A DNA stretch of 64,000 nucleotides from Ga0077555 sp046154645 (GTDB taxonomy: Bacteria > Pseudomonadota > Alphaproteobacteria > Rhizobiales > Hyphomicrobiaceae). The stretch spans positions 62,001-126,000 of the forward strand of contig JBJXDZ010000122.1 in assembly GCA_046154645.1 (NCBI GenBank), in the 5' to 3' direction. Below the pieces are notes generated by a model, which made no database searches, had not been told where the DNA came from, and saw only the letters and a program-made list of their open reading frames with translations. Below, one piece after another: positions 43,449 through 55,035 of the stretch. Positions within the stretch are counted from its first letter, which is position 1. Each line of letters starts with the position of its first letter. Position numbers and translations under genes: made by a program.

Positions 43449-44165
43449 ATGTCAAAGATTGTCAAAGCCGCCAAAAACGCCTTGCGCGCAGCCGGCTTTT
43501 CGGCGCCGATCAAGAAGTGGCTGATGGCCAATATGGTCGAGGGCTCGTTCCACACGCTGTCGCCAGATCTGCTGGTCGGTCTGGTCAAGGCCTTCGACCT
43601 GCAAAAGGACTTCAAGGATCGCGCCTACTACGAGTTCGGCCTCTACCAGGGCTTCAGCATCTGGTTTGCCGAGCAGATCGCGCGAGGCCGCGTCCCCAAG
43701 GACTTCGAGTTCTATGGTTTCGACTCCTTCGAGGGGCTGCCGCCGTCCGAGGTCGACGGTCGCTTTTACAAGGCCGGACAACTCGCCACCGACTATCAGA
43801 TGGTGCGCGACAACCTGACCAAGTACGGCGCCGATTGGCAGCGCTTGAAGCTGTTCAAGGGATTCTATTCGGCCCAGGAGTTTGCCCGCCTGGCCAAGAC
43901 GGAGCGCTTTCCGCCTGTCGCCATCGCTGTCATCGACGTTGACATCTATGAGTCCTGCGTCATCGTCCTCGAATTCCTCAAGCCCCGCCTCGTGCCAGGC
44001 TCGATTCTGATCCTCGACGACTACAATGATATGGATCGCTCCGACGACCACGGCGAGCGCAAAGCGGTGCGCGAGTTCAACGCCAAAACGGGCATGGAAC
44101 TGGAGCCGCTGTTCGAACTTGGCCGCGAATGCGCCGGTTTCCGGGTCGTCAAGGCGCCGCGGTGA
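43449..44165 (+). CDS. TylF/MycF-family methyltransferase-like protein
   Basis: A 238-residue SAM-dependent O-methyltransferase-like protein of the TylF/MycF (macrocin-O-methyltransferase) type. It has FYGFDSFEGLPPSEVDGRF, a conserved SAM and metal region, and IAVIDVDIYESCVIVLEFLK followed by LVPGSILILDDYNDMDRSDD with metal-binding aspartates. Such enzymes methylate sugars of antibiotics or surface glycans. The start is taken at 43449, where the family-like sequence begins. It is not clustered with sugar genes. Confidence 0.85.
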   Translation: MSKIVKAAKNALRAAGFSAPIKKWLMANMVEGSFHTLSPDLLVGLVKAFDLQKDFKDRAYYEFGLYQGFSIWFAEQIARGRVPKDFEFYGFDSFEGLPPSEVDGRFYKAGQLATDYQMVRDNLTKYGADWQRLKLFKGFYSAQEFARLAKTERFPPVAIAVIDVDIYESCVIVLEFLKPRLVPGSILILDDYNDMDRSDDHGERKAVREFNAKTGMELEPLFELGRECAGFRVVKAPR

Positions 44166-44507
44166 GAGGGACCAATGTGGGCCAGCATTGACTTTCTGCC
44201 TTCTCTCCAGCATATGACGCGCTCATCCCGGCCCTGATGCTCAGAGCCGCCCTCGCGTCCGATGCAGGCCGTTTTGCCACGGCGACACGGAAACAGGGTC
44301 AACGTCCGCCGGCGAAGGCTCGCTCGCGGACGCGATCTGCTATGGTGTGTCGTTAGATCGGGAACGAGGCAAGGGAGCATGGGGGAAACCCCGCTGACGC
44401 CGATGTCAGACATGTCACCCTGCCCGGTCTTGTTGGGGGCAGCGCCCTCAGGCCTCGTGTCGGTTTCGGTGGAGCGCCTGTCTGTCGCGCGTCAGGGAGG
44501 GAGTGAG
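44166..44507. other. Intergenic region before the GST gene
   Basis: This 342-base stretch contains no convincing gene. A TTGACT at 44188 with TATGAC 19 bases later is a weak promoter candidate, and CGTCCGC at 44303 can pair with GCGGACG at 44326. The frame upstream of the GST start is open but lacks conserved features. Confidence 0.5.
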
Positions 44508-45152
44508 ATGCTGAAGGTTTGGGGCCGCAAGACGTCGGTCAATGTGCAGAAGGTGATGTTCGCCGTGGGCGAGTTGGGGCTGCAGCATCAGCGTTTCGAT
44601 TACGGCGGCCAGTTCGGCGGCCTCGATACGCCCGAGTACGGCATGCTCAATCCCAACCGGCTGGTGCCGACGATCGACGACAATGGTTTCGTGCTGTGGG
44701 AATCCAACGCCATCATCCGCCATCTGGCCCAGCGCTATGGCCGCGGCACGCTCTCACCCGCCGACGAGATGACCTTTGCCAAGGCTGATAGCTGGATGGA
44801 CTGGTCGCTGACGTCGATCTATGGCGACATCATCAACACCTGCTTCCTGCAGCTCATTCGCACACCGGCGCGTGAGCGTGACATCAAGGCCGTGGATGCA
44901 GCCGCCAAGCGAGCGGGCGAAAAACTGCTGGTACTAAATGAGCAACTCAACGGCCGCCATTACATCATGGGCGACAATCCGAGCATCGCCGATGTGGCCG
45001 TGGGAACGCTGATGTACCGCTACTACAATCTGCCGATACCGCGCCCGATGCTGCCGAATGTCGAGGCCTGGTACACCCGTTTGACGAAGCGGCCTGCCTA
45101 CCAGACGCACGTCATGGTGGAGTTCCAGTCGATGAAGGTCCCTGGGGCTTAA
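44508..45152 (+). CDS. Glutathione S-transferase
   Basis: A 214-residue cytosolic GST with an N-terminal thioredoxin-like domain (KVWGRKTSVNVQKVMFAVGE, then NPNRLVPTIDDNGFVLWESN AIIRHL region) and an all-alpha C-terminal domain (MGDNPSIADVAVGTLMYRYY). The catalytic residue is likely Ser/Thr in the KTSVN loop. The ATG at 44508 has a long GGGAGGGAG site. The substrate is unknown. A hairpin separates it from ffh. Confidence 0.93.
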   Translation: MLKVWGRKTSVNVQKVMFAVGELGLQHQRFDYGGQFGGLDTPEYGMLNPNRLVPTIDDNGFVLWESNAIIRHLAQRYGRGTLSPADEMTFAKADSWMDWSLTSIYGDIINTCFLQLIRTPARERDIKAVDAAAKRAGEKLLVLNEQLNGRHYIMGDNPSIADVAVGTLMYRYYNLPIPRPMLPNVEAWYTRLTKRPAYQTHVMVEFQSMKVPGA

Positions 45153-45162
45153 CTAAACTTCC

Positions 45163-45197
45163 CCCTCTCCCCATCATTGGACTTGATGGGTAGAGGG
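45163..45197 (+). repeat. Stem-loop between GST gene and ffh
   Basis: CCCTCT and CCCATCA pair with TGATGGG and AGAGGG (one bulge each side) around a TTGGACT loop. It could terminate the GST transcript or be a degenerate member of the CCCTCTCCCC repeat family seen at 34721. Confidence 0.6.
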
Positions 45198-45223
45198 AAT
45201 AGATCGCAACACAGGCAAAGCAC

Positions 45224-46855
45224 ATGGCCGAGCTGTTCCAATCCCTTTCCGAGCGCTTGTCGGGTGTGTTCGACAAGCTGACAGGCCGTGGCTCGCTCTC
45301 CGAGAGCGATGTCAACGACGCCATGCGTGAGGTGCGCCGCGCCCTGCTCGAGGCCGACGTGGCCCTCGACGTGGTGCGCTCGTTCACGGACAAGGTGAAG
45401 GCCAAGGCCGTTGGTGCGGCCGTGCTCAAGTCAATCAAGCCCGGCCAGATGGTGGTCAAGATCGTCCATGACGAGCTGGTCGCCATGCTGGGCTCGGACG
45501 CGGCCCCGATCGATCTGGCGGCAGCGCCTCCCGTCGCCATTCTGATGGTCGGCTTGCAAGGCTCCGGCAAGACGACGACGACGGCCAAGATCGCCTATCG
45601 CCTCAAGACCCGCGACAAGCGCAAAGTCCTGATGGCGTCGCTGGATACGCGCCGGCCGGCCGCCCAGGAACAGCTGCGCGTTCTCGGCACCCAGACCGAA
45701 GTCGACACGCTGCCGATCGTCGCCGGCCAGACGCCGCTGCAGATCGCACGCCGCGCCGAGGATGCGGCCCGCCTTGGCGGCTACGACGTTATCCTGCTGG
45801 ACACGGCCGGACGCACCACCATCGACCAGGAGTTGATGGCCGAGGTGGCACAGATCAAGGCGCAATCGCGCCCTCACGAGGTGCTGCTGGTCGCCGACGC
45901 GCTGACCGGCCAGGACGCGGTGAACACCGCCAAGGCGTTCGAGCAGACTGTCGGCATCACGGGCATCGTGTTAACGCGCGTCGACGGCGACGGCCGGGGT
46001 GGCGCGGCCCTCTCCATGCGCGCCGTCACGGGCAAGCCGATCAAGCTGATGGGCATCGGCGAAAAGTGGGATGCGCTCGAGGATTTCCATCCAAGCCGCG
46101 TCGCTGGCCGCATCCTCGGCATGGGCGACGTGGTGAGCCTGGTTGAGCGCGCCGCCGAGACGATCGACGCCGAGAAGGCACAGCAGATCGCGGCGAAGAT
46201 GCGCAAGGGCGCCTTCGACCTCGAGGATCTCGGCGAGCAGCTGAAGCAGATGCAGCGCCTCGGCGGCATGGGCGGCGTCATGGGCATGTTGCCGGGCGTC
46301 GGCAAGATCAAGCAGCAGATGTCGGCGGCCAACCTCGACGACCGGATCCTCAAGCGCCAGGGCGCCATCATCTCGTCGATGACGCCTTACGAGCGGCGCA
46401 ACCCGAAGATGCTCGACGCCAAGCGCAAGCGCCGCATCGCCGCCGGCTCCGGCACCAAGGTCGAGGACATCAACAAGCTCATCAAGATGCATCGCCAGAT
46501 GGCGGACATGATGAAGATGATGGGCAACAACCGCGGCATGATGCAGAAGATGGCCGGCGCCATGGGTTTGGGCGGCGGTGGCGGCATGGGTGGCCCGAGC
46601 CCGGCCGAGCTGGAGAAGATGCAGGCCGAGCTGGCACGCCTCGATCCGAAGGCCCATGAAAGCCTGCCCAAGGAAGTCCGCGACATGCTGCCGAAAGGTG
46701 GCGGCCCCGCCAAGAGCGCACCACCACCACCGCCGCAGCAGCCAAAAGGCGGCGGCCTGCCGGGTCTCGGTGGTTTCCGCCTGCCCGGCTTGCCAGGCTT
46801 CGGCGGCCCCAAGCCCACCCTTCCCGGCCTCCCCGGAGGCGACAAGAAGAAATAG
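45224..46855 (+). CDS. ffh: Signal recognition particle protein Ffh
   Basis: The SRP54 GTPase that binds signal sequences and the 4.5S RNA and targets membrane proteins with FtsY. The 543-residue protein has an N domain, a G domain with P-loop GLQGSGKTTTTAKIA and DTRRPAAQEQLR, and a methionine-rich M domain (GGMGGVMGMLPGVGKIKQQM, MHRQMADMMKMMGNNRGMM). It is longer than most Ffh because of a proline/glycine-rich tail after about residue 495 (APPPPPQQPKGGGLPGLGG). rpsP and rimM follow. Confidence 0.97.
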   Translation: MAELFQSLSERLSGVFDKLTGRGSLSESDVNDAMREVRRALLEADVALDVVRSFTDKVKAKAVGAAVLKSIKPGQMVVKIVHDELVAMLGSDAAPIDLAAAPPVAILMVGLQGSGKTTTTAKIAYRLKTRDKRKVLMASLDTRRPAAQEQLRVLGTQTEVDTLPIVAGQTPLQIARRAEDAARLGGYDVILLDTAGRTTIDQELMAEVAQIKAQSRPHEVLLVADALTGQDAVNTAKAFEQTVGITGIVLTRVDGDGRGGAALSMRAVTGKPIKLMGIGEKWDALEDFHPSRVAGRILGMGDVVSLVERAAETIDAEKAQQIAAKMRKGAFDLEDLGEQLKQMQRLGGMGGVMGMLPGVGKIKQQMSAANLDDRILKRQGAIISSMTPYERRNPKMLDAKRKRRIAAGSGTKVEDINKLIKMHRQMADMMKMMGNNRGMMQKMAGAMGLGGGGGMGGPSPAELEKMQAELARLDPKAHESLPKEVRDMLPKGGGPAKSAPPPPPQQPKGGGLPGLGGFRLPGLPGFGGPKPTLPGLPGGDKKK

Positions 46856-46876
46856 CTGACCCTGAAACTGAGCGCT

Positions 46877-46952
46877 GGGGTCAGACCCCTCACCCCCCTC
46901 ACCACAACCGGCTCAGATACACCTGATCGAACAACGCCCGGGGTCTGACCCC
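46877..46952. repeat. Inverted GGGGTCAGACCCC repeats between ffh and rpsP
   Basis: GGGGTCAGACCCC at 46877-46889 and its reverse complement GGGGTCTGACCCC at 46940-46952 are 50 bases apart. Each is close to self-complementary and the two can pair with each other. The same core occurs inside nuoN at 29898, so it is a dispersed element. Confidence 0.85.
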
Positions 46953-47004
46953 GCCACGGCTTCAATTCACCCTCAACACACGTCAAAACTGCAAAGGAAC
47001 TCCC

Positions 47005-47367
47005 ATGGCTACCAAGATCCGTTTGTCGCGCGGCGGCACCAAGAAGCGCCCCTACTACTACATCGTCGTTGCCGACAGCGCGTCGCCCCGTGATGGCCGC
47101 TATATCGAGCAGATCGGCAGCCACAACCCGCTGGTGCCGAAGGATCACGCCGAGCGCGTCACCCTCGATCTCGAGCGCGCCAAGCATTGGCTCTCGGTCG
47201 GCGCGCAGCCGACGGACCGCGTCGCCCGCTTCCTGGACAAGGCCGGCCTGATGAAGCGCGAGGCCTCCAACAACCCGACCAAAGCCAAACCGAAGAAGAA
47301 GCGCCAGGAGCGTGAGGCCGCCGAAGCCAAGGCCGTCGCCGACGCTGCCGCCAAGCCGGCGGCTTGA
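47005..47367 (+). CDS. rpsP: 30S ribosomal protein S16
   Basis: A 120-residue S16 that helps assemble the 30S subunit. The family start MATKIRLSRGGTKKRPYYYI and the central VADSASPRDGRYIEQIGSHN are plain. The lysine/alanine-rich C-terminal extension (KAKPKKKRQEREAAEAKAVA) is longer than in Escherichia coli but common in alphaproteobacteria. An AAAGGAAC site precedes the ATG. rimM follows after 44 bases. Confidence 0.97.
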   Translation: MATKIRLSRGGTKKRPYYYIVVADSASPRDGRYIEQIGSHNPLVPKDHAERVTLDLERAKHWLSVGAQPTDRVARFLDKAGLMKREASNNPTKAKPKKKRQEREAAEAKAVADAAAKPAA

Positions 47368-47411
47368 GAGGCGGCTCGAGCGTCTGAGGCTCAAGGAGGA
47401 GGCGACGCCTG

Positions 47412-47963
47412 ATGACCCGCATCCTCCTCGGCCGCATCAAGGCGGCGCATGGCATTCGCGGCGAGGTGCTGGTCACCTCGTTCGCGGACGTGCCGGAAGA
47501 TGTGGCCGCCTACGGTCCGCTCGCCAGCAAGGACGGCAAGCGTCATTTCGAACTGTCCGTCATTCGCGTAACGCCCAAGGGCGTCGTGGTGCGCATCAAG
47601 GGCGTCAATGATCGCAACGCTGTCGAGGCCTTGCGGGGCACGGAGCTGTATGTCGCGCGCGACCAACTGCCCGCGCCCGAGGATGGCGTGTTCTACCACT
47701 CCGACCTGATCGGTCTCGACGCCGTGGCACCGGACGGAACGGCCATCGGCCATATCATCGCCGTCGATAACTTCGGCGCCGGCGATCTGGTCGAGATTCG
47801 GCTGGCCGGCAGCAACAAAACCGAGTTCGTGCCCTTCACCGACGCCTGCGTGCCAAGCGTCGATCTGGTCGCCAGCCGCGTGACAGTGGTGCTGCCAACA
47901 CCCTCCGACACCGACGGCCCGGATGCCGAGCGCGATCCGGATGAAGGCCCGCAAAACCCATAG
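47412..47963 (+). CDS. rimM: 16S rRNA maturation protein RimM
   Basis: Binds S19 and helps maturation of the 30S head. The 183-residue protein starts RILLGRIKAAHGIRGEVLVT, the usual RimM opening, and has a C-terminal PRC-barrel domain (FYHSDLIGLDAVAPDGTAIG, VEIRLAGSNKTEFVPFTDAC, VPSVDLVASRVTVVLP). In most alphaproteobacteria trmD and rplS follow directly. Here the next gene is an unrelated reverse-strand dehydrogenase, so the conserved string ends at rimM. Confidence 0.96.
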   Translation: MTRILLGRIKAAHGIRGEVLVTSFADVPEDVAAYGPLASKDGKRHFELSVIRVTPKGVVVRIKGVNDRNAVEALRGTELYVARDQLPAPEDGVFYHSDLIGLDAVAPDGTAIGHIIAVDNFGAGDLVEIRLAGSNKTEFVPFTDACVPSVDLVASRVTVVLPTPSDTDGPDAERDPDEGPQNP

Positions 47964-48027
47964 CGCACGACACAGCTGACGGGCCGCGGCTGCACCGCCA
48001 CCCATTGCTGCGACGGAGTCGATGGCC

Positions 48028-49071
48028 TCAGGAGTTGGGGCCGCGCTCCATGGAGATCGGCTGCCAACGCTTGAGCTCGAGGGCCGGCAACACGACAGGA
48101 TTGACGCACGACATCGGCCAGCGGCCGGTGAGCACGTTGGCGATCTCCTGACCGACACGACGCTTGCGCGCGGGATCGAAACGGGCCGACGCCGAAGCGT
48201 TGTGCGGGGCCAGAATGACGTTGCTCATCTTGAGCAGCGGATTGTCCAGCTTGACCGGCTCGATCTCGAACACGTCGAGACCCGCGCCCGCGATCCAGCC
48301 TTCTTGCAACGCCTTGATCAGCCCAGCTTCCTGCACCGTTGGCCCGCGGCCCGTATTGATGAAGATGGCGGTCTTCTTCATTTTGCGGAAATGCTGCTCC
48401 TTGAGAAAGCCTTGCGCTTCCGGGGTTGCCGGCATGTGCATGGAGAGATAGTCCGAGCGCTCCAGCAGTTCGCCGAGGCTCACGGGCTCGGCACCTTCGT
48501 CGGCGATGACGCGCTCGTCGATGAAGGGATCGTGGGCGATGATGCGAAGGCCAAAGGCCTTGGCGCGGTGCGCTGTGGCACGGGCCACACGACCAAAGGC
48601 GAGGAACCCCAAGGTTTGCCCCATCAGGCGGGGAATTTGCAGCAGTTGCGGACGGCCCTCGGTCCAGCGACCCTCGCGCACCATACGATCCTGCTCCAGC
48701 GCCCGACGATGCGTGGCGAGAAGAAGCATCATGGCGTGGTCGGCGACCTCCTCGATGAAGGTGTCAGGGCAGTTCGTGACGGGAATGCCCTTGGCGGTGG
48801 CGGCGGCGACATCGACCGTGTCGACGCCGACTGAGCCCAGCGAGATGACGCGGCATTTGTCGAGAGCGGTGATGACCTGCGAGGTGAACTTCATGCCCTT
48901 GGCGTAGACCGCGTCAGCGGTGCGGGCCGCCTCGATAAAGGCCGCCTCGGTCGGCGCACACTCGACGATTTCGGCGCCGATCGGCTCCAGCGCCTCCATC
49001 TCATGGTGATAGCCGCCGAGCCCGGTACTGACGGTGGTGGCTTTGGTGGTGACGATCTTGAATTTGGCCAT
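48028..49071 (-). CDS. D-isomer-specific 2-hydroxyacid dehydrogenase
   Basis: A 347-residue NAD-dependent dehydrogenase of the PGDH/CtBP-type family. It has KCRVISLGSVGVDTVDVAAA, the catalytic arginine region FINTGRGPTVQEAGLIKALQ, a glutamate near DVFEIEPVKLDNPL and the histidine in VILAPHNASASARFD. The dinucleotide loop GQTLGFLAFGRVARATAHRA keeps the G-x4-G pattern but with alanine at an unusual place. The start at 49071 has a strong AAAGGAGG site. The substrate is unknown. Confidence 0.93.
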   Translation of the reverse strand: MAKFKIVTTKATTVSTGLGGYHHEMEALEPIGAEIVECAPTEAAFIEAARTADAVYAKGMKFTSQVITALDKCRVISLGSVGVDTVDVAAATAKGIPVTNCPDTFIEEVADHAMMLLLATHRRALEQDRMVREGRWTEGRPQLLQIPRLMGQTLGFLAFGRVARATAHRAKAFGLRIIAHDPFIDERVIADEGAEPVSLGELLERSDYLSMHMPATPEAQGFLKEQHFRKMKKTAIFINTGRGPTVQEAGLIKALQEGWIAGAGLDVFEIEPVKLDNPLLKMSNVILAPHNASASARFDPARKRRVGQEIANVLTGRWPMSCVNPVVLPALELKRWQPISMERGPNS

Positions 49072-49248
49072 GCTGGCCTCCTTTGCGCGCTCCATTGACA
49101 CGCAGTCTAAGCAGCACCGATGCGGCAAGCTACGCCTCTGATGCCAGGGTCGCGCGGCCTATCTCTGGGAGGAATGCCGCAGGGCTGCCTGCTGAGATGG
49201 GAATGGTTTCGCACCAGCTGCACGCTTTAGTTGTGACCCAATATTTTG

Positions 49249-49278
49249 TTGACCAAAGATTGTACCGCAATCTATGGT
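49249..49278 (+). promoter_or_regulatory. Candidate promoter for the flippase/ligase gene
   Basis: TTGACC at 49249-49254 is followed after 18 bases by TATGGT at 49273-49278, in an AT-richer patch of the divergent gap. This would place the mRNA start near 49285, supporting the ATG at 49339 as the translation start. Confidence 0.5.
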
Positions 49279-49338
49279 TGCTTTGTTCTGGGTTGCGCTA
49301 CCCGATCTGACTTGGCTCGACAATCCATTGGTGTGGCT

Positions 49339-51669
49339 ATGGCATTGCGGCTTTCAATTCCGAGAACTCCTGGAGCCGCCAATCTCATCGCACTGGCGAC
49401 GACTGTCTTGGTCGGTCTCATTCTTGTTCGCTCCTATGACGTTCGAGAGGTCGTCGGGGTGGCATCGCAAATCCCGGTGGGTGTGATTGCCGGTGCGCTG
49501 GCCACGATCATGGCAGGGCTGCTGATCACGTCGTTGCGGCACCGCGCCGTTATGAGAGCCCTCGGGCTGGATATGCCGTTTGCGGTCGCCTTCAAGGCAA
49601 ACGTCTTCGGTATCCTGGGCGGACTGCTTTTCTTTCAGGCCCTGGGACAGACTCTGGCCCGCACGGCCGTTCTGGCTCGCCATGGCGTTGGCGGGGCTGC
49701 GGTCGTCCTCGCCAATATGTGCGAGCGCGCGGTTGCTCTGTTGTCGTTGCTCATGCTGTCGACGCTTGCGGTGCTCTACCTCTATGGACAGATATCCTTC
49801 GATGCGGCCGGCAGCGGTGGCCCCCTTATCAAAATTGCGCTTGGCCTTGCGTTGGTGTGCACCGCTGTGCTGGCGATCGTGCCGGAGGCACGACAGGGTT
49901 TGCGAGCACTGCTGTCGACGGGATGGCTTGGCAGTAGCTGCGTTCTGCTTGGCCACTCGCTGCTTGTGCACGCTGCAACGCTGTCCGCTTTTGTCACACT
50001 GGGGCGCACAGTAGCGCCTGACGTGACCATGGGTGCCCTCGTGGCGGCGTCGGTTGTCGTCATGCTGGCAGCCAGCCTCCCGATCAGTTTTGCCGGCTGG
50101 GGCGTGCGCGAACTCAGCGCCGTCCAGGCCTATAGCCTGATCGGCATCAGCCCGGACAAAGCGCTGGCGATCGCTGTCATCGTCGGCCTGGTGAGCTTGG
50201 TTTCTGTGCTGTTGCTCGCGTGCATGGCGAGCCTGATGCGGAACCCGCAACCCGCAGAAGTCGCGAGCAAAGCGGTTCTTGTGGAGACCAGGCAATGGTC
50301 GGCCAACCTCGGCGCCACGCTGGCACTTTGGTTGCCCGTCTTCGTCGCCATGCTGGTGTACTTTCAGCTGCAGGTTCCGACGCTGGCGGGCACCATGGTC
50401 AACCTCAATCTGGCTGACCCAATCGCCCTTCTGGGAGGCGTGGTGTTCATCTCGCTGTACCGGCACAGCAGCAACGGAGCAGAGATCTGGCGCTCCCGCC
50501 ACATGCCGCTCTATTTGGGTTTGGCGACAAGCGTGCTGGTGCTCGGTTTCGCGCTGGGTTGCGCCCGCCTGGGATTTATCGAGTGGGCCTTCTTCAACCG
50601 ATTGCTCGGCTGGCTCGTGCTGCTGGCATACCTCGGTACAGGTGCCTTGGCGCTCGCGACCGGCGGCGAAGCGAGGCGTGCCAGCATGTTCAAGGTGCTC
50701 ATCGTCAGCGGTGTTGCGATTGCGGGCCTTGAAATTGTTCTGACCACCTTGGCCCTGATGAATGCCAAAGTAGGCTCATTGCTGCCTCATGGTGGCATCA
50801 TGGGCTTGAGTCAGAATACCAATGCCTTTGCCCTGCAGTTGGTGCTGCTGTTCGCCTTCATGCTCGTTGGTGGCGTCGAAATGCGGACGGACAGTGTACG
50901 TGGCCGGATGGTCACGGCCGTTCTGGCTATGCTGATCGTCGCCATTTACCTGACCCGATCGCGCATGGGTTATGTTACTGGCTCCATTCTGCTGCTGGCA
51001 GCGCTGGCCTTACGCTGGACGGACTGGCGGGTGGCCGTCCGTGGCCTCATCCTGGCAACGTTCGTCCTCGTGGTCCTGTTGTGGCTGCCGCATCTGTGGG
51101 CGGAAACGATCGCCGGAGGCAATGCCACCGTACTGACCGATTCCGGGCGATTGATGCCACGCCTGATCGACGCCGGCTCGGATGGTGAGCGATGGTCGAG
51201 TATTGTGCGCGGCTTGGCTCTATGGCGGGAGTTCCCGCTTTTCGGCGCCGGCCTTGGGGCGTTCATCACTTTGGCCAAGGCCGAGACAGGGAAAGCCTTG
51301 GTCATTCACAACAGCGCCGTTTGGCTGCTAGCCGAGCTGGGGCTCTTCGGCTGCGGAGTTTTTCTGGTTGGTCTCGTCGGCATGGCACGCGCCGCCTGGC
51401 ACAACGCACATGAAGACCCGACGGCGCGTCTGTTGCTGCTCAGCCTGCTCGCTTGTGCCATCTTTCAATTGGCGCACGACATTCTGTATCAGAGAATGAT
51501 CTGGCTGATGCTCGGTGCAACGTTGGCCGTAGTGCCTTTGCGACAGACCTCGCCGACATCACATGATCGAACCTTGTGGATGGTGGCTCGCTTGCGCGCG
51601 GCGCTCTCACGTCCGCCGCCAGCCCCCAAGCCAGTTACCACCGCAGCCGCGCGTGGTCCGCGGAGTTGA
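49339..51669 (+). CDS. Two-domain membrane protein: LPG-synthase-TM/flippase-like plus O-antigen ligase-like
   Basis: A 776-residue multi-helix protein. The first about 300 residues resemble the UPF0104/lysylphosphatidylglycerol-synthase TM family, with GLLITSLRHRAVMRALGLDM, NVFGILGGLLFFQALGQTLA, LANMCERAVALLSLLMLSTL and SLPISFAGWGVRELSAVQAY. The second half resembles the Wzy/WaaL O-antigen ligase family, including YLTRSRMGYVTGSILLLAAL, a periplasmic loop ending in GLALWREFPLFGAGLGAF and a VIHNSAVWLLAELGLFG motif. The start at 49339 is favoured over an upstream ATG at 49246 by the candidate promoter. It may transfer or polymerise a glycan. Confidence 0.83.
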   Translation: MALRLSIPRTPGAANLIALATTVLVGLILVRSYDVREVVGVASQIPVGVIAGALATIMAGLLITSLRHRAVMRALGLDMPFAVAFKANVFGILGGLLFFQALGQTLARTAVLARHGVGGAAVVLANMCERAVALLSLLMLSTLAVLYLYGQISFDAAGSGGPLIKIALGLALVCTAVLAIVPEARQGLRALLSTGWLGSSCVLLGHSLLVHAATLSAFVTLGRTVAPDVTMGALVAASVVVMLAASLPISFAGWGVRELSAVQAYSLIGISPDKALAIAVIVGLVSLVSVLLLACMASLMRNPQPAEVASKAVLVETRQWSANLGATLALWLPVFVAMLVYFQLQVPTLAGTMVNLNLADPIALLGGVVFISLYRHSSNGAEIWRSRHMPLYLGLATSVLVLGFALGCARLGFIEWAFFNRLLGWLVLLAYLGTGALALATGGEARRASMFKVLIVSGVAIAGLEIVLTTLALMNAKVGSLLPHGGIMGLSQNTNAFALQLVLLFAFMLVGGVEMRTDSVRGRMVTAVLAMLIVAIYLTRSRMGYVTGSILLLAALALRWTDWRVAVRGLILATFVLVVLLWLPHLWAETIAGGNATVLTDSGRLMPRLIDAGSDGERWSSIVRGLALWREFPLFGAGLGAFITLAKAETGKALVIHNSAVWLLAELGLFGCGVFLVGLVGMARAAWHNAHEDPTARLLLLSLLACAIFQLAHDILYQRMIWLMLGATLAVVPLRQTSPTSHDRTLWMVARLRAALSRPPPAPKPVTTAAARGPRS

Positions 51670-51724
51670 ACGGACGAGCCGCCGCCCGGCAGTGCGAGCG
51701 GCGGCCATCGTCCAACCGGAAGCT

Positions 51725-54346
<2,622 letters not shown>

Positions 54347-54670
54347 TTACAGTCCTCCACCCGCTTGGAATGCCCCGAAGCGGCAGTCCCAGCTGTGATC
54401 GATGTCAATCCGGTTGGTTCCGATGGTCCGGAGCCAGCCAGCCCAAGGCCCCATGCGGCGACCTCAGTCCCATAGGTAGGTGTGATTGGGCGTGGAGCAA
54501 GATGGCGGACGGCAGAAAGTGGTGTCTACTCGATCAGGACACGATCTATCGGGCGGCAAATGGCAAGACGGGATGCCTTCGATGACAGAGATCCCCAGTA
54601 CGCGGTTGAGCAATGCGCCGTTGCGACTTGCGCGTCGGCCTAAGCGGCAGGCACGCGTCGAAGTGAATGC
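54347..54670. other. Intergenic region upstream of clpB
   Basis: This 324-base stretch lies between the DUF433 stop and the clpB start. On the reverse strand a perfect TTGACA (54418-54413) is present about 65 bases before the clpB ATG, but no matching -10 box lies 16-18 bases away. A DUF5615-type toxin gene, which often follows DUF433, is not present. Confidence 0.5.
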
Positions 54671-54949
54671 TCAGTTGGCGCCGGTCTTGGCGCGGATGTT
54701 GCGCCAAGGGCGAGCGTCCGGATGCTCGACTTGAGGATTAGCCTCTGCATGCGCAACCGCAGCCAGCACATGTGCTGGCGGCAGATCCGGATAGCCATCC
54801 AGGATCTCTTCGGCCGTCTCGCCGCCCCGATAGCGCGCCGCAATGGCATAGATGTTCAGGCGCGTGCTTACGATGCAAGGCGTGCCGCCCAGAATGTGCG
54901 GGTTGCTGACGACGAAGCCATCTGCTGTGAGGACACGGATCGCGCTCAT
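54671..54949 (-). CDS. DUF433-domain protein, orphan antitoxin-like
   Basis: A 92-residue protein with the DUF433 signature: VVSNPHILGGTPCIVSTRLN, then RYRGGETAEEILDGYPDLPP and HVLAAVAHAEANP. DUF433 proteins are winged-helix-like DNA-binding antitoxins usually paired with a DUF5615 PIN-like toxin. No such partner is downstream in either frame, so it appears orphaned. Confidence 0.87.
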   Translation of the reverse strand: MSAIRVLTADGFVVSNPHILGGTPCIVSTRLNIYAIAARYRGGETAEEILDGYPDLPPAHVLAAVAHAEANPQVEHPDARPWRNIRAKTGAN

Positions 54950-55035
54950 TGTACCAACTATAGCACGAAGTAGCGTGACGGTGATAACTCTGGCATGAGG
55001 AAATCGCCATCTCCCGCCAGGATCGGAATTGAACC

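Noticed and set aside
44262..44507. N-terminal extension of the GST gene in the same frame
   Set aside because: A strong GGGAGGGAG site precedes the ATG at 44508, where GST similarity begins; the upstream residues show no conserved pattern.
54347..54480. RpoH-type heat-shock promoter upstream of clpB
   Set aside because: A TTGACA is present but no matching CCATAT-like or sigma-70 -10 box lies at the right distance.
54584..54734. 50-codon plus-strand frame overlapping the 3' end of the DUF433 gene
   Set aside because: Arginine-rich, convergent overlap with a recognised gene and no ribosome-binding site.
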